A DNA stretch of 64,000 nt from Hyphomicrobiales bacterium (GCA_900471925.1 UCGV01000006.1:1-64000); one strand, 5' to 3'; shown: positions 1-11,608, counted from the stretch's first letter. The notes: a model not told the origin generated them from the sequence alone. Program-made: numbers and translations.

Positions 1-19
1 CGCTTCGATCATCGAATAA
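1..19 (+). CDS. tuf: Elongation factor Tu, last five codons (partial)
   Basis: The first bases read in frame as Ala-Ser-Ile-Ile-Glu followed by TAA at 17-19. This matches the usual C-terminal end of rhizobial EF-Tu, and a tuf gene is the expected neighbour upstream of rpsJ in alphaproteobacteria. Two hairpins follow directly. Only five residues are visible, so the call rests on that short match plus gene order. Confidence 0.7.
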
Positions 20-24
20 TTCAT

Positions 25-95
25 TCGGCTGTCTCTTCGGGGCAGCCGATTCGATGACATTATTATGATGCAAGCGGCGCAAGCCGCTTGCTTAT
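25..95 (+). terminator. Tandem hairpins behind tuf
   Basis: Two hairpins follow the tuf stop. The first pairs 25-34 with 40-49 (10 pairs, three G-U) around a 5-base loop. The second pairs 70-78 with 83-91 (9 perfect pairs) around a GCAA tetraloop and is followed by TTATT. The second resembles an intrinsic terminator with a weak U tract, so it may reduce rather than abolish read-through into rpsJ. Confidence 0.6.
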
Positions 96-326
96 TACAC
101 AGAAATGTTGCAAATGGCGCGCGAGCGCGATTTGCGTACTGCTTTGGTTTACGAAGCGGTGACTAGAACAAACAATAAGGTGGGCTAAAAGGCCCTGAAG
201 AGTGGATAGAGATGCCGCCCAAGGCGTTTCTCTCGATCTTTGAAACCGGTGGTCCGCCTTAGGAAGAAAGAACAACCCGTGTCTTTTCAAAAGACGCGTG
301 GAAAACAAACACAAGGATAACGTCGA
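96..326 (+). promoter_or_regulatory. Leader region of the S10 ribosomal operon
   Basis: About 230 bases between the hairpins and rpsJ hold no convincing gene. The rpsJ ribosome binding site (AAGGATAAC) lies at the end. The region probably contains the promoter and untranslated leader, but I could not recognise a confident -35/-10 pair or a known L4-binding structure. Confidence 0.4.
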
Positions 327-635
327 ATGAACGGCCAAAATATCCGCATTCGCCTGAAGGCGTTCGATCACCGGATTCTCGATGCTTCCACGCGCGAGAT
401 CGTGTCGACGGCGAAGCGCACCGGTGCTAGCGTCCGGGGCCCCGTTCCGCTTCCGACCCGCATCGAGAAGTTTACGGTCAACCGGTCCCCGCACATCGAC
501 AAGAAGAGCCGCGAACAGTTCGAGATGCGCACGCATAAGCGCCTGCTCGACATCGTAGACCCGACCCCGCAGACGGTAGACGCGCTGATGAAGCTCGATC
601 TCGCCGCTGGTGTCGATGTTGAGATCAAGCTCTGA
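327..635 (+). CDS. rpsJ: 30S ribosomal protein S10 (NusE)
   Basis: The 102-residue product is a full-length S10, recognisable from its start ([17 protein letters not shown]) and the RTHKRLLDI segment near the C-terminus. S10 binds the 3' domain of 16S rRNA in the 30S head. As NusE it also pairs with NusB in transcription antitermination, which is relevant to the hairpins seen inside this cluster. It opens the plus-strand ribosomal block; rplC begins 33 bases downstream. Confidence 0.98.
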   Translation: MNGQNIRIRLKAFDHRILDASTREIVSTAKRTGASVRGPVPLPTRIEKFTVNRSPHIDKKSREQFEMRTHKRLLDIVDPTPQTVDALMKLDLAAGVDVEIKL

Positions 636-668
636 GCTTGCTCGAGCTGAGTTGGAAGGATTGAACCG

Positions 669-1310
669 ATGCGTTCAGGTGTGATTGCACAAAAGGTGGG
701 AATGACCCGCGTCTATAACGACGCCGGCGAGCATGTCCCGGTAACGGTACTGCGTATGGAGAGCTGCCAGGTCGTGGCTCAGCGCACCGTAGAAAAGAAT
801 GGCTATACCGCGCTTCAGCTCGGTGCTGGCCAGGCCAAGGTAAAGAACACGTCCAAGGCTATGCGCGGCAACTTCGCCGTTGCTAACGTCGAGCCCAAGG
901 CCAAGCTGCAGGAATTCCGTGTTTCGGAAGACAACCTGCTCGACATTGGTACCGAGCTCAAGGCTGGTCACTTTGCTGCAGGCCAGCTCGTCGATGTCAC
1001 CGGCACGACGATCGGTAAGGGCTTTGCCGGCGCCATGAAGCGCCACGGCTTCGGCGGTCTGCGCGCTACGCACGGTGTGTCGGTTTCGCACCGCTCGCAC
1101 GGTTCGACGGGTTCGCGCCAGGATCCGGGCAAGGTTTTCAAGAACAAGAAGATGGCTGGTCACATGGGCCAGACGCGCGTGACGACGCAGAACCTTGAAG
1201 TCGTTTCGACCGACGAAGATCGCGGTCTGATCCTGATCAAGGGTGCAGTACCCGGTTCCAAGGGTGCCTGGATCATCGTGCGCGACGCCGTCAAGTCGGC
1301 AGCGAAGTAA
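669..1310 (+). CDS. rplC: 50S ribosomal protein L3
   Basis: The 213-residue product has the L3 signature in the middle ([20 protein letters not shown]), the loop that extends toward the peptidyl transferase centre and carries the Gln that is methylated in many bacteria. L3 is an early assembly protein binding 23S rRNA. The ATG has an AAGGA ribosome binding site at 656-660. It precedes rplD with a 13-base gap, as in the S10 operon. Confidence 0.98.
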   Translation: MRSGVIAQKVGMTRVYNDAGEHVPVTVLRMESCQVVAQRTVEKNGYTALQLGAGQAKVKNTSKAMRGNFAVANVEPKAKLQEFRVSEDNLLDIGTELKAGHFAAGQLVDVTGTTIGKGFAGAMKRHGFGGLRATHGVSVSHRSHGSTGSRQDPGKVFKNKKMAGHMGQTRVTTQNLEVVSTDEDRGLILIKGAVPGSKGAWIIVRDAVKSAAK

Positions 1311-1323
1311 GGGAGCCAGACCA

Positions 1324-1944
1324 ATGGAATTGAACGTCAAGACCCTCGAGGGCAAAGACGCTGGGAAGGTTTCCCTTTCTGACGCGATTTTCGGCCTTGA
1401 GCCCCGCGAAGACATTCTCGCCCGCGTAATCCGCTGGCAGCTTGCTAAGAAACAGCAGGGCACGCACCAGGCAAAGGGCCGCGCGGACGTTTCGCGCACC
1501 GGCGCCAAGATGTACAAGCAGAAGGGTACGGGCCGCGCTCGTCACCATTCGGCTCGCGCTCCGCAGTTCCGCGGCGGTGGTAAGGCTCACGGCCCGGTTG
1601 CTCGCAGCCACGAACATGACCTTCCGAAGAAGGTTCGTGCTCTCGGCCTGCGTCATGCACTGTCTGCCAAGATCAAGGCTGACGATGTCATCGTTATCGA
1701 CGATCTCGTCGCTACGGAAGCAAAGACGAAGGCTCTTGCCGGCGCGTTCGCGTCGCTCGGCCTGACCAACGCCCTCTTCATCGGTGGCGCTGAGCTCGAC
1801 GGTAACTTCAAGCTCGCAGCCCAGAACATCCCGAACATCGATGTTCTGCCGATCCAGGGCATCAACGTTTACGACATCGTCCGCCGCGGCAAGCTCGTGC
1901 TGTCCAAGGCTGCCGTTGAAGCTCTAGAGGAGCGATTCAAGTGA
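1324..1944 (+). CDS. rplD: 50S ribosomal protein L4
   Basis: The 206-residue product begins [14 protein letters not shown] and has the conserved long basic loop ([19 protein letters not shown]) that lines the peptide exit tunnel. The frame is open further upstream, but the ATG at 1324 with GGGAG just ahead gives the family's normal length. In enterobacteria L4 represses the S10 operon; whether that happens here cannot be read from the sequence. Its stop overlaps the rplW start. Confidence 0.97.
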   Translation: MELNVKTLEGKDAGKVSLSDAIFGLEPREDILARVIRWQLAKKQQGTHQAKGRADVSRTGAKMYKQKGTGRARHHSARAPQFRGGGKAHGPVARSHEHDLPKKVRALGLRHALSAKIKADDVIVIDDLVATEAKTKALAGAFASLGLTNALFIGGAELDGNFKLAAQNIPNIDVLPIQGINVYDIVRRGKLVLSKAAVEALEERFK

Positions 1945-2234
1945 CCGATCTTCGCCACTACGATGTGATCGTTTCTCCGTCGATCACCGAAAAGTCCACG
2001 CTGGTATCGGAAAACAACCAGGTTGTTTTCAATGTCGCCAAGAAGGCGACGAAGCCGGAAATCAAGGCTGCAGTCGAGGCGCTCTTCGGCGTCAAGGTAA
2101 CGGCCGTCAACACCCTGCTGCGCAAGGGCAAGACCCGTCGGTTCCGCGGTTTTGTCGGCAAGCAGCAGGACGTGAAGAAGGCTGTCGTGACGTTGGCTGA
2201 AGGCCAGACGATCGACGTCTCCACCGGTCTCTGA
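1941..2234 (+). CDS. rplW: 50S ribosomal protein L23
   Basis: The 97-residue product starts at a GTG that overlaps the rplD stop by four bases, with GAGGAG upstream, so its translation is probably coupled to L4. Recognisable segments are [15 protein letters not shown] and the basic [11 protein letters not shown]23 sits at the exit of the peptide tunnel and is the docking site for trigger factor and SRP. Confidence 0.97.
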   Translation: MTDLRHYDVIVSPSITEKSTLVSENNQVVFNVAKKATKPEIKAAVEALFGVKVTAVNTLLRKGKTRRFRGFVGKQQDVKKAVVTLAEGQTIDVSTGL

Positions 2235-2245
2235 GGTATAAAAAG

Positions 2246-3082
2246 ATGGCATTGAAAACATTCAATCCGACCACCCCGAGCCAGCGTCAGCTGGTCATCG
2301 TCGACCGTTCGGGCCTCTACAAGGGCAAGCCGGTCAAGTCGCTGACGGAAGGTCTGACCAAGAGCGGTGGTCGTAACAACCTCGGCCGCATCACGGCCCG
2401 CTTCATCGGCGGCGGTCACAAGCGTACCTACCGCATCATCGACTTCAAGCGTCGCAAGTTCGACGTTGAAGGCACGGTTCAGCGTATCGAATACGACCCG
2501 AACCGTACCGCGTTCATCGCGCTTATCAGCTACGCTGACGGCGAGCAGGCCTACATCATCGCTCCGCAGCGCCTCGCTGCCGGCGACAAGGTCATCGCGT
2601 CCGAAAAGGCTGTCGACGTGAAGCCCGGCAACACCATGCCGCTTCAGTACATCCCGGTCGGCTCTATCGTCCACAACGTGGAAATGAAGCCGGGCAAGGG
2701 TGGTCAGATCGCCCGCTCCGCCGGTGGTTACGCACAGCTCGTCGGTCGTGATGCAGGCATGGCTATCCTTCGCCTGAACTCGGGCGAACAGCGTCTCGTG
2801 CACGGCACCTGCCTTGCTTCGATCGGTGCTGTTTCGAACCCTGATCATGCCAACATCAACGACGGCAAGGCCGGTCGTACTGTTTGGCGCGGCAAGCGTC
2901 CGCATAACCGCGGTGTCGTCATGAACCCGGTCGACCATCCGCACGGCGGTGGTGAAGGCCGCACCTCTGGTGGTCGTCACCCGGTTACTCCGTGGGGCAA
3001 GCCGACCAAGGGCAAGCGCACCCGGTCGAACAAGTCGACCGACAAGATGATCATGCGCTCGCGTCATCAGCGTAAGAAGTAA
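2246..3082 (+). CDS. rplB: 50S ribosomal protein L2
   Basis: The 278-residue product is a full-length L2. It carries the N-terminal RNA-binding fold ([12 protein letters not shown]) and the C-terminal stretch with the conserved His of [13 protein letters not shown], followed by the basic tail [17 protein letters not shown]2 is one of the most conserved large-subunit proteins, required for subunit association and peptidyl transferase function. Confidence 0.98.
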   Translation: MALKTFNPTTPSQRQLVIVDRSGLYKGKPVKSLTEGLTKSGGRNNLGRITARFIGGGHKRTYRIIDFKRRKFDVEGTVQRIEYDPNRTAFIALISYADGEQAYIIAPQRLAAGDKVIASEKAVDVKPGNTMPLQYIPVGSIVHNVEMKPGKGGQIARSAGGYAQLVGRDAGMAILRLNSGEQRLVHGTCLASIGAVSNPDHANINDGKAGRTVWRGKRPHNRGVVMNPVDHPHGGGEGRTSGGRHPVTPWGKPTKGKRTRSNKSTDKMIMRSRHQRKK

Positions 3083-3097
3083 GAGAGGAAGTCTCCA

Positions 3098-3376
3098 ATG
3101 GCTCGTTCAGTATGGAAAGGTCCGTTCGTTGACGGCTATCTTCTCAAGAAGGCTGAGAAGGTTCGTGACGGCGGACGTGCAGAAGTAATCAAGATCTGGA
3201 GCCGTCGCTCCACGATCCTGCCGCAGTTCGTCGGTCTCACCTTCGGCGTCTACAACGGCAGCAAGCATGTTCCGGTCAGCGTCAACGAAGACATGGTCGG
3301 TCACAAATTCGGTGAATTCTCTCCGACCCGGACCTACTACGGTCACGGCGCGGACAAGAAGGCAAAGAGGAAGTAA
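3098..3376 (+). CDS. rpsS: 30S ribosomal protein S19
   Basis: The 92-residue product shows the S19 pattern [30 protein letters not shown] and [16 protein letters not shown]19 forms a complex with S13 in the head of the small subunit. AGAGAGGAAG precedes the ATG. Only two bases separate its stop from the rplV start. Confidence 0.98.
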   Translation: MARSVWKGPFVDGYLLKKAEKVRDGGRAEVIKIWSRRSTILPQFVGLTFGVYNGSKHVPVSVNEDMVGHKFGEFSPTRTYYGHGADKKAKRK

Positions 3377-3378
3377 CA

Positions 3379-3768
3379 ATGGGCAAGGCAAAAGCCGAAC
3401 GCCGGCTGAAGGACAACGAGGCGCAAGCAGTCGCCCGTACGCTCCGCGTCAGCCCACAGAAGCTCAACCTGGTTGCCGCAGCCATCCGCGGCAAGAAGGT
3501 CGATCGTGCACTCGCTGAGCTGGAATTTTCCCGCAAGCGTATCGCAGGCGCCGTCAAGAAGACGCTCGAATCTGCGATCGCCAACGCCGAGAACAACCAT
3601 GACCTCGACGTCGACGCTCTCGTCGTCGCCGAGGCCTATGTCGGCAAGTCGATCGTCATGAAGCGCTTCCACGCTCGTGGCCGTGGCCGCGCATCGCGTA
3701 TCGAACGTCCGTTCGCTCACCTGACGATCGTCGTTCGTGAAGTGCAGGCACAAGAGGAGGCCGCATAA
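3379..3768 (+). CDS. rplV: 50S ribosomal protein L22
   Basis: The 129-residue product contains [19 protein letters not shown] near the N-terminus and the beta-hairpin region [20 protein letters not shown], which in L22 reaches into the exit tunnel and is a site of macrolide resistance changes in other bacteria. The last base of its stop is the first base of the rpsC start, so the two are translationally linked. Confidence 0.98.
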   Translation: MGKAKAERRLKDNEAQAVARTLRVSPQKLNLVAAAIRGKKVDRALAELEFSRKRIAGAVKKTLESAIANAENNHDLDVDALVVAEAYVGKSIVMKRFHARGRGRASRIERPFAHLTIVVREVQAQEEAA

Positions 3769-4502
3769 TGGGTCAGAAAATCAATCCGATTGGTTTCCGT
3801 CTTGGCATCAACCGTACCTGGGATAGCCGCTGGTTTGCGGACAATGCCGAATACGGTCAGCTCCTGCACGAAGACCTGAAGATGCGTAAGTTCGTCATGA
3901 GCGAACTGAAGCAGGCCGGTATCTCCAAGGTGGTTATCGAGCGTCCGCACAAGAAGTGCCGCGTCACGATCCACTCGGCCCGTCCGGGCCTGATCATCGG
4001 CCGCAAGGGCGCCGACATCGACAAGCTCCGCAAGAAGCTGTCGGAAATGACGAATTCGGAAACGCACCTCAACATCGTTGAAGTGCGCAAGCCGGAAATC
4101 GACGCAACACTCGTTGCACAGTCGATCGCCCAGCAGCTCGAGCGCCGCGTGGCTTTCCGCCGCGCCATGAAGCGCGCCGTTCAGTCCGCGATGCGTCTTG
4201 GCGCCGAAGGCATCAAGATCACCTGCGCAGGCCGTCTCGGCGGTGCAGAAATCGCTCGTACGGAATGGTATCGCGAAGGCCGCGTTCCGCTGCACACCCT
4301 GCGCGCTGACATCGACTACGGTACGGCTGAAGCCGAAACCGCATTCGGTATCTGCGGCATCAAGGTCTGGATCTTCAAGGGCGAAATCCTTGAGCACGAT
4401 CCGATGGCTTCCGAACGTCGCGCGCTGGAAGGCGACGCACAGGGTCCGGCAAGCCGCGAACGCGACCGTGGCGATCGTCGCCGCGAACGCGACAACGCGT
4501 AA
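3768..4502 (+). CDS. rpsC: 30S ribosomal protein S3
   Basis: The 244-residue product starts [13 protein letters not shown] and has a type II KH domain with the GxxG loop in [14 protein letters not shown]. The C-terminus ends in a charged Arg/Asp-rich tail ([15 protein letters not shown]). S3 sits at the mRNA entry tunnel and takes part in helicase activity on mRNA. Confidence 0.98.
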   Translation: MGQKINPIGFRLGINRTWDSRWFADNAEYGQLLHEDLKMRKFVMSELKQAGISKVVIERPHKKCRVTIHSARPGLIIGRKGADIDKLRKKLSEMTNSETHLNIVEVRKPEIDATLVAQSIAQQLERRVAFRRAMKRAVQSAMRLGAEGIKITCAGRLGGAEIARTEWYREGRVPLHTLRADIDYGTAEAETAFGICGIKVWIFKGEILEHDPMASERRALEGDAQGPASRERDRGDRRRERDNA

Positions 4503-4540
4503 TTAGCGCTGGCGAAAGATAAGCTCGGAGAAGTAAGAAA

Positions 4541-4954
4541 ATGTTGCAGCCAAAGCGTACTAAGTACCGCAAGCAGTTCAAGGGCCGCATCAAGGGCGTA
4601 GCCAAGGGCGGTTCCGACCTTGCCTTCGGCGAATTCGGCCTGAAGGCTCAGGAGCCGAACCGCGTTAACGCACGTGAAATCGAGGCGGCTCGCCGCGCGA
4701 TCACGCGTTACATGAAGCGCGCCGGCCGTGTTTGGATCCGCGTGTTCCCGGATGTTCCGGTAACCGCAAAGCCTACCGAAGTCCGTATGGGTAAGGGTAA
4801 GGGCGGCGTTGAATACTGGGCATGCAAGGTCAAGCCTGGTCGTATGATGTTCGAGATCGACGGTGTCTCCGAGGAAATTGCGCGTGAAGCGCTTCGCCTC
4901 GGCTCGGCCAAGCTCTCGGTCAAGACGCGCTTTGTACAGCGCATCGCAGAGTAA
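4541..4954 (+). CDS. rplP: 50S ribosomal protein L16
   Basis: The 137-residue product begins [16 protein letters not shown] and carries [26 protein letters not shown] (given here as two overlapping family blocks around residues 67-92). L16 binds 23S rRNA near the A-site tRNA elbow. A 38-base spacer after rpsC ends in CGGAGAAG, a good ribosome binding site. Confidence 0.98.
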   Translation: MLQPKRTKYRKQFKGRIKGVAKGGSDLAFGEFGLKAQEPNRVNAREIEAARRAITRYMKRAGRVWIRVFPDVPVTAKPTEVRMGKGKGGVEYWACKVKPGRMMFEIDGVSEEIAREALRLGSAKLSVKTRFVQRIAE

Positions 4955-4966
4955 GGAGAAGGCACG

Positions 4967-5167
4967 ATGAAAGCCGAAGAAGTACGCGGCCTCACGGCCG
5001 ACCAGCTCAAGGACAAGCTTGCGGACCTGAAGAAGGAGCAGTTCAACCTGCGCTTCCAGAAGGCGACCGGCCAGCTCGAAAAGTCCTCGCGTATCAACGA
5101 AGTTCGCAAGGACATCGCCCGCGTGAAAACCATTGCCCGCCAGAAGGCGGCGGAAGCAAAGGCGTAA
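4967..5167 (+). CDS. rpmC: 50S ribosomal protein L29
   Basis: The 66-residue product is the typical two-helix L29, with the block [17 protein letters not shown] and C-terminal [14 protein letters not shown]. It sits beside L23 at the tunnel exit. The ATG follows AAGGAGAAGG. Confidence 0.97.
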   Translation: MKAEEVRGLTADQLKDKLADLKKEQFNLRFQKATGQLEKSSRINEVRKDIARVKTIARQKAAEAKA

Positions 5168-5179
5168 AGGAAGAAGAAC

Positions 5180-5419
5180 ATGCCGAAGCGCATTCTGCAG
5201 GGCGTCGTCGTTGGCGACAAGAACGAGAAGACTGTCGTAGTTCGCGTTGAGCGTCGTTTCGCTCACCCGCTGCTCCAGAAGACCGTTCGTCGTTCCAAGA
5301 AGTACAAGGCCCACGACGAAAACAACCAGTACAAGATCGGCGATATCGTCTCCATCGAGGAGTGCGCGCCGATCTCCAAGGACAAGCGCTGGACGGTCAT
5401 TGCCGCCCAGGCCAAGTAA
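5180..5419 (+). CDS. rpsQ: 30S ribosomal protein S17
   Basis: The 79-residue OB-fold protein has the S17 pattern [20 protein letters not shown] and [17 protein letters not shown]. It binds the 5' domain of 16S rRNA early in assembly. It is the last gene of the classical S10 set; the next 261 bases are non-coding and hold a terminator-like hairpin. Confidence 0.98.
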   Translation: MPKRILQGVVVGDKNEKTVVVRVERRFAHPLLQKTVRRSKKYKAHDENNQYKIGDIVSIEECAPISKDKRWTVIAAQAK

Positions 5420-5473
5420 GAATTTTACGCGAGGCCTTGCGTCTCGCGGAAATTTCTGTATGAAGCAGCGTCG

Positions 5474-5500
5474 GAACGCTCGAATGCCGGGCGTTCTTTT
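5474..5500 (+). terminator. Hairpin at the S10/spc operon border
   Basis: Positions 5474-5482 pair with 5488-5496 (9 pairs including one G-U) around a 5-base loop, and TTTT follows at 5497-5500. It lies between rpsQ and rplN, where E. coli divides the S10 and spc operons. The non-coding remainder to 5680 probably contains the rplN promoter. Confidence 0.75.
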
Positions 5501-5680
5501 GCTTTAAGCGCACGGAAGGTCCCATCTGGGAAACCACCCTGGCAATGATCTATCCCGCGCTATTCAAGCTATTGCCGTGTTTTCGCTGTCCTTGTGACGA
5601 GCGGCCGGTAGACAATTTTCATAAGCCGGAAGAGGGGGCTTTGCCCAACCATTCCGGTAAGAACAAGAAGGCGACCTGAT

Positions 5681-6049
5681 ATGATTCAGATGCAAACAAA
5701 CCTCGACGTCGCGGATAATTCCGGCGCACGTCGTGTCATGTGCATCAAGGTGCTGGGCGGCTCGAAGCGCAAGTATGCCTCGATCGGCGACGTCATCGTC
5801 GTTTCGATCAAGGAAGCTATTCCGCGCGGCCGTGTGAAGAAGGGTGACGTGATGAAGGCGGTTGTCGTTCGCACCGCCAAGGACATCCGTCGTCCGGATG
5901 GCTCTGTCATCCGCTTCGACACCAACGCAGCAGTCCTCATCGACAACAAGAAAGAGCCGATCGGCACCCGTATCTTCGGACCGGTTCCGCGCGAACTGCG
6001 CGCGAAGAACCACATGAAGATCATCTCGCTGGCTCCCGAAGTACTGTAA
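5681..6049 (+). CDS. rplN: 50S ribosomal protein L14
   Basis: The 122-residue product matches L14 from [20 protein letters not shown] to the C-terminal [23 protein letters not shown] segment. L14 contacts 16S rRNA in an intersubunit bridge and is the binding site of the silencing factor RsfS. It is the first gene of the spc set, after a 261-base gap; no AGGAG-type site precedes the ATG, only AAGGCGACC. Confidence 0.98.
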   Translation: MIQMQTNLDVADNSGARRVMCIKVLGGSKRKYASIGDVIVVSIKEAIPRGRVKKGDVMKAVVVRTAKDIRRPDGSVIRFDTNAAVLIDNKKEPIGTRIFGPVPRELRAKNHMKIISLAPEVL

Positions 6050-6061
6050 GGAGCGGCAACG

Positions 6062-6370
6062 ATGCAAAAGATTCGTAAGGGCGACAAGGTCGTCATGCTC
6101 GCAGGCAAGGACAAGGGCCGTACCGGCGAAGTCCTTCAGGTCCTGCCGAAGGAAGATCGTGCCGTTGTTCGCGGCATTAACGTCGTAAAGCGCCACCAGC
6201 GCCAGACGCAGACCCAGGAAGCCGGGATCATTTCCAAGGAAGCTTCCGTTCACCTGTCCAACGTCTCCATCATCGACAAGGACGGCAAGCCGACCCGCGT
6301 CGGTTTCAAGGTCGTTGACGGCAAGAAGGTCCGCGTGGCCAAGCGTTCGGGAGAAGTGATCGATGGCTGA
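6062..6370 (+). CDS. rplX: 50S ribosomal protein L24
   Basis: The 102-residue product has an N-terminal KOW motif ([20 protein letters not shown]) typical of L24, an assembly initiator that binds the 5' end of 23S rRNA. The gene starts 12 bases after rplN and its last 8 bases overlap the rplE start. Confidence 0.98.
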   Translation: MQKIRKGDKVVMLAGKDKGRTGEVLQVLPKEDRAVVRGINVVKRHQRQTQTQEAGIISKEASVHLSNVSIIDKDGKPTRVGFKVVDGKKVRVAKRSGEVIDG

Positions 6371-6920
6371 GGCAAAGTACGAGCCGCGGCTCAAGAAGGA
6401 ATATGTTGAGCGGATCCGCAAGGCGCTTCAGGAGAAGTACTCCTACGCCAACGAGATGATGATCCCCAAGCTCGACAAGATCGTTATCAACATGGGTGTG
6501 GGCGAAGCTACGGCTGACTCCAAGAAGCCGACCGTTGCTGCTGCCGACCTGGCTGCCATTGCCGGTCAGAAGCCGGTCATCACCCGCGCACGCAACTCTA
6601 TCGCTGGCTTCAAGGTCCGCGAAAACATGCCGATCGGCGCGAAGGTTACCCTGCGCGGCGCCCGCATGTACGAGTTCCTGGATCGCCTGGTCAACATCGC
6701 GCTTCCGCGCGTTCGCGACTTCCGCGGCCTGAACCCGAAGAGCTTTGACGGCCGTGGCAACTTCGCCATGGGCATCAAGGAGCACATTGTGTTCCCAGAA
6801 ATCAACTACGACAAGGTTGATCAGATGTGGGGCATGGACATCATCGTTTGCACGACGGCCACGACCGACGACGAAGCTCGCACGCTCCTCACGGAGTTCA
6901 GCTTCCCGTTCCGTCAGTAA
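6363..6920 (+). CDS. rplE: 50S ribosomal protein L5
   Basis: The 185-residue product contains the L5 blocks [29 protein letters not shown] and [15 protein letters not shown]5 binds 5S rRNA and contacts S13 across the subunit interface. The ATG lies inside the end of rplX, with GGGAGAAG as a ribosome binding site also inside rplX. Confidence 0.98.
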   Translation: MAEAKYEPRLKKEYVERIRKALQEKYSYANEMMIPKLDKIVINMGVGEATADSKKPTVAAADLAAIAGQKPVITRARNSIAGFKVRENMPIGAKVTLRGARMYEFLDRLVNIALPRVRDFRGLNPKSFDGRGNFAMGIKEHIVFPEINYDKVDQMWGMDIIVCTTATTDDEARTLLTEFSFPFRQ

Positions 6921-6952
6921 CCGTAACGACGAGCGTAGAAAAGGAACCTGAC

Positions 6953-7258
6953 ATGGCGAAGACAAGCGCAGTTGAAAAGAACAAGCGCCGCCGTAATACG
7001 GTCGCAAACCAGGCTGCCAAGCGTGCAGCTCTGAAGGCGATCATCATGAACCAGGCTCTTCCGATCGAAGAGCGGTTCAAGGCCTCGATCAAGCTGGCAT
7101 CCCTGCCGCGCGACGGATCGAAGACCCGCATTCGCAACCGTTGTGAAGTGTCCGGTCGTCCGCGCGCTTACTACCGCAAACTGCGCATGTCGCGTATCGC
7201 GCTGCGCGAACTGGGCAATCTCGGCAAGGTGCCGGGTATCGTCAAGTCCAGCTGGTAA
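6953..7258 (+). CDS. rpsN: 30S ribosomal protein S14, zinc-independent form
   Basis: The 101-residue product begins [14 protein letters not shown] and contains [20 protein letters not shown]. It is the long S14 form without the paired CxxC zinc-binding motifs found in the short paralogue. The frame is open upstream across the end of rplE, but the ATG at 6953 preceded by AAAAGGAAC gives the family's length. Confidence 0.97.
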   Translation: MAKTSAVEKNKRRRNTVANQAAKRAALKAIIMNQALPIEERFKASIKLASLPRDGSKTRIRNRCEVSGRPRAYYRKLRMSRIALRELGNLGKVPGIVKSSW

Positions 7259-7270
7259 GGAGCAGGTTAG

Positions 7271-7669
7271 ATGACAATGACTGATCCGTTGGGCGATATG
7301 CTCACCCGTATCCGCAATGGCGCTTCGCGTCGCAAGTCGTCGGTTTCGACGCCTGCTTCCAAGCTCCGTGCACGTGTTCTCGATGTGCTCCAGGCTGAAG
7401 GCTACATCCGTGGTTATTCTGTTGTCGATTTCGGCAACGGCAAGTCTGAGCTGAATATCGAACTCAAGTACTATGAAGGCGCATCGGTGATCCGTGAGAT
7501 CGGCCGTGTGTCCAAGCCGGGCCGCCGGGTTTATGTCTCGGTCAAGTCCATTCCGCAGGTCGCGAACGGCCTCGGCATCACCATCCTTTCGACCCCGAAG
7601 GGTGTGATGGCCGATCACCAGGCTCGCGAACAGAACGTTGGTGGTGAGGTTCTCTGCTCGGTCTTCTAA
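7271..7669 (+). CDS. rpsH: 30S ribosomal protein S8
   Basis: The 132-residue product shows the S8 pattern [15 protein letters not shown] at the start and [20 protein letters not shown] at the end. S8 binds the central domain of 16S rRNA and in enterobacteria is the spc operon repressor. The start could be ATG 7271 or the in-frame ATG six bases later; AGGAGCAGG lies ahead of both. Confidence 0.97.
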   Translation: MTMTDPLGDMLTRIRNGASRRKSSVSTPASKLRARVLDVLQAEGYIRGYSVVDFGNGKSELNIELKYYEGASVIREIGRVSKPGRRVYVSVKSIPQVANGLGITILSTPKGVMADHQAREQNVGGEVLCSVF

Positions 7670-7710
7670 GACTGCGCAGGGTCTCCATAGCGAACAGACA
7701 GGATTGAAAC

Positions 7711-8244
7711 ATGTCTCGTATCGGTAAGAAGCCCGTTCAGGTGCCTGCTGGGATCACGGCTACGGTCGATGGCCAGAAGGTTACTGCTAAGGGCCCGAAG
7801 GGCGAGCTGGTTTTCGTTGCAAATGACGAAATCGGCATCAAGCTCGAAAACAACGCGGTCGTCGTAACGCCGCTCACCCAGACGAAGGATGCTCGTTCGA
7901 AGTGGGGCATGTCCCGCACGATGATCGAAAACATCTTCAAGGGTGTTAAGGACGGCTTTGAGCGCAAGCTCGAAATTAACGGCGTCGGCTACCGTGCCTC
8001 GCTGCAGGGCAAGAACCTGCAGTTGGCGCTCGGTTTCAGCCATGACGTGGTTTACGAACCGCCGCAGGGCATCACGATCGCTGTACCGAAGCCGACGGAA
8101 ATCGTCGTCACCGGCATCAACAAGCAGCAGGTCGGTCAGGTCGCCGCCGAGATCCGCGAATACCGCGGTCCGGAGCCTTACAAGGGCAAGGGAGTCAAGT
8201 ATGCCGAAGAGCGGATTGTCCGCAAAGAAGGCAAGAAGAAGTAA
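7711..8244 (+). CDS. rplF: 50S ribosomal protein L6
   Basis: The 177-residue product has [14 protein letters not shown] at the N-terminus and the C-terminal block [25 protein letters not shown], both diagnostic. L6 sits near the factor-binding stalk base. A 41-base spacer separates it from rpsH. Confidence 0.98.
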   Translation: MSRIGKKPVQVPAGITATVDGQKVTAKGPKGELVFVANDEIGIKLENNAVVVTPLTQTKDARSKWGMSRTMIENIFKGVKDGFERKLEINGVGYRASLQGKNLQLALGFSHDVVYEPPQGITIAVPKPTEIVVTGINKQQVGQVAAEIREYRGPEPYKGKGVKYAEERIVRKEGKKK

Positions 8245-8256
8245 GGATCACGCGAA

Positions 8257-8619
8257 ATGGCTAGCAGGAAAGAAGCACTTGCACGTCGTGCCAACCGCGT
8301 GCGCCGTCATATCAAGTCGGTGGCCAATGGCCGTCCGCGCCTGTCGGTTCATCGCTCCTCGAAGAACATCTACGCTCAGGTTATCGACGATGTCGCCGGC
8401 AAGACCCTTGCCGCTGCATCGACCCTCGATAAGGATCTGCGTGGTTCTCTGAAGACCGGTGCTGACATTGCAGCAGCTGCCCTCGTCGGCAAGCTCGTTG
8501 CAGAGCGCGCCTCCAAGGCAGGCATCCAGGAAGTCGTTTTCGACCGTGGTGCCTTCATCTATCACGGCCGTATTAAGGCCCTGGCAGATGCAGCCCGCGA
8601 AGGCGGCCTGACCTTCTGA
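8257..8619 (+). CDS. rplR: 50S ribosomal protein L18
   Basis: The 120-residue product carries [18 protein letters not shown] and the C-terminal [20 protein letters not shown] typical of L18, which binds 5S rRNA in the central protuberance. An unusually strong hairpin begins eight bases after its stop. Confidence 0.98.
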   Translation: MASRKEALARRANRVRRHIKSVANGRPRLSVHRSSKNIYAQVIDDVAGKTLAAASTLDKDLRGSLKTGADIAAAALVGKLVAERASKAGIQEVVFDRGAFIYHGRIKALADAAREGGLTF

Positions 8620-8626
8620 TCAGTTT

Positions 8627-8656
8627 CCGGCCGAAGGCTTTTTGACCTTCGGCCGG
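8627..8656 (+). other. Perfect 11-bp hairpin between rplR and rpsE
   Basis: CCGGCCGAAGG at 8627-8637 is the exact reverse complement of 8646-8656, with an 8-base loop rich in T. No T run follows the stem, so it is not a canonical intrinsic terminator; it could be an RNase III or processing signal or an attenuator inside the spc operon. Confidence 0.7.
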
Positions 8657-8750
8657 ATTTCACCGGACCGCAAATCGTTCCCCTCGGGAAGCTGATGCGG
8701 TCCTCGTTTTGTTTGCCGATTGCACCCGGAAAAGAAAAAGGAAGAGGACA

Positions 8751-9320
8751 ATGGCACAGGAAAAGAGGGCTCCGCGGGAAGACCGTCAGAGCCGCGAAGA
8801 GCGCGACAGCGAATTCGTCGACAAGCTTGTCGCGATCAACCGCGTCGCGAAGGTCGTCAAGGGTGGCCGTCGCTTCGGTTTCGCAGCACTCGTCGTCGTT
8901 GGCGACCAGAAGGGCCGCGTAGGCTTCGGTCATGGCAAGGCACGCGAAGTGCCGGAAGCTATCCGCAAGGCTACCGAAAGCGCAAAGCGCGACATGATCT
9001 TCGTACCGCTGCGTGACGGCCGTACCCTGCATCATGACGTCCATGGCCGTCATGGCGCCGGCAAGGTTCTGCTGCGCTCGGCCAAGGTCGGTACCGGTAT
9101 CATCGCCGGTGGTCCGATGCGCGCCGTTTTCGAAACGCTCGGCGTCCACGACGTCGTCGCCAAGTCGACCGGTTCGTCGAACCCCTATAACATGGTTCGC
9201 GCTACCTTCGACGCTCTGAAGCACCAGGTTCACCCGAAGGACATCGCAGCTCAGCGCGGCATCAAGTATGCTACGCTCCAGGCTCGCCGTGCCGCTTCTG
9301 GCAACGCCTCTGAAGAATAA
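8751..9320 (+). CDS. rpsE: 30S ribosomal protein S5
   Basis: The 189-residue product has the S5 double-stranded RNA-binding block ([20 protein letters not shown]) and the C-terminal [20 protein letters not shown] segment. S5 helps maintain decoding fidelity. The frame is open 42 bases further upstream, but ATG 8751 with GAAGAGGAC ahead begins the standard [11 protein letters not shown] start. Confidence 0.97.
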   Translation: MAQEKRAPREDRQSREERDSEFVDKLVAINRVAKVVKGGRRFGFAALVVVGDQKGRVGFGHGKAREVPEAIRKATESAKRDMIFVPLRDGRTLHHDVHGRHGAGKVLLRSAKVGTGIIAGGPMRAVFETLGVHDVVAKSTGSSNPYNMVRATFDALKHQVHPKDIAAQRGIKYATLQARRAASGNASEE

Positions 9321-9333
9321 GAGGAGCTGACCA

Positions 9334-9543
9334 ATGGCCAAGGCTACCAAGAAGGCTGAAGCGAAGACTGTCACGATCGAACAGATCGGCAGCCCGATTC
9401 GCCGTCCGGACGTCCAGCAGCGCACGCTGATCGGTCTCGGACTGAACAAGATGCACCGTCGCCGCACGCTGGAAGATACTCCGGCTGTTCGTGGCATGAT
9501 CCGTGCAGTCCAGCATCTCGTTCGCGTCGTCGACGAGAAGTGA
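9334..9543 (+). CDS. rpmD: 50S ribosomal protein L30
   Basis: The 69-residue product has the L30 pattern [20 protein letters not shown] followed by [21 protein letters not shown]. The first ten Lys/Ala-rich residues extend the short bacterial core slightly. AAGAGGAGC precedes the ATG; rplO starts 16 bases after the stop. Confidence 0.97.
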   Translation: MAKATKKAEAKTVTIEQIGSPIRRPDVQQRTLIGLGLNKMHRRRTLEDTPAVRGMIRAVQHLVRVVDEK

Positions 9544-9559
9544 GATCGGAGTAACGCTC

Positions 9560-10033
9560 ATGAAACTCAATGAAATTAAAGACAACGAAGGCTCTACCCA
9601 CAGCCGCAAGCGCCTCGGCCGCGGTATCGGTTCGGGCTCCGGCAAGACCGCCGGTCGCGGTGTGAAGGGTCAGAAGGCTCGTTCGGGCGTCGCCATCAAC
9701 GGCTTCGAAGGCGGTCAGATGCCCATCTACCGTCGCCTGCCGAAGCGTGGCTTCAACAACATCTTCGCAGCCGATTACGTCGTTGTATCGCTGGCACGCA
9801 TCCAGGCTGCCGTCGATGCCGGCAAGCTCGATGCGAAGGCGACCGTTGATGCAGCTGCTCTGAAGGCTGCCGGCGTCATCCGCCGCGCCAAGGACGGCGT
9901 TCGCGTTCTCGCCGATGGCGAGCTCAAGGCCAAGATCACGCTCGTAGTTGCTGGCGCTTCCAAGCCGGCCGTCGAGAAGATCGAAAAGGCTGGCGGCCAG
10001 GTAACGCTTCTTTCTGCCGCAGCGGCAGAATAA
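9560..10033 (+). CDS. rplO: 50S ribosomal protein L15
   Basis: The 157-residue product begins [20 protein letters not shown] and has the Gly/Arg-rich N-terminal arm ([20 protein letters not shown]) that threads through 23S rRNA. The ATG at 9560 follows CGGAGTAACGC. A clear intrinsic terminator follows, separating it from secY. Confidence 0.98.
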   Translation: MKLNEIKDNEGSTHSRKRLGRGIGSGSGKTAGRGVKGQKARSGVAINGFEGGQMPIYRRLPKRGFNNIFAADYVVVSLARIQAAVDAGKLDAKATVDAAALKAAGVIRRAKDGVRVLADGELKAKITLVVAGASKPAVEKIEKAGGQVTLLSAAAAE

Positions 10034-10047
10034 TAAACTCATGATAT

Positions 10048-10079
10048 ATCGCCCGGGGTGCTTCACACCGGGCGATTTT
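10048..10079 (+). terminator. Intrinsic terminator between rplO and secY
   Basis: A stem from 10048 to 10076 (12 pairs with one mismatch, about five unpaired loop bases) is followed by TTTT. This suggests that secY-adk is at least partly transcribed from its own promoter in the 188 non-coding bases that follow. Confidence 0.8.
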
Positions 10080-10267
10080 GCTCCCATATGTGAGCCTCAC
10101 GAAACCTGTCTGGACGCGGCCTGCGTCGGGGCGGTTGGACTGAAAACGAGGGTGAGGCCCAGGGTTGCGCCAGCGATCCGTCCGAAGCCCGGTTTTTAAA
10201 AGAAATTCATACTGATTCCGGTGCCGGCCATCTCGAGAGCGCCGGAATTGGTAGCGCGGAGAAACGC

Positions 10268-11604
<1,337 letters not shown>

Positions 11605-11608
<4 letters not shown>

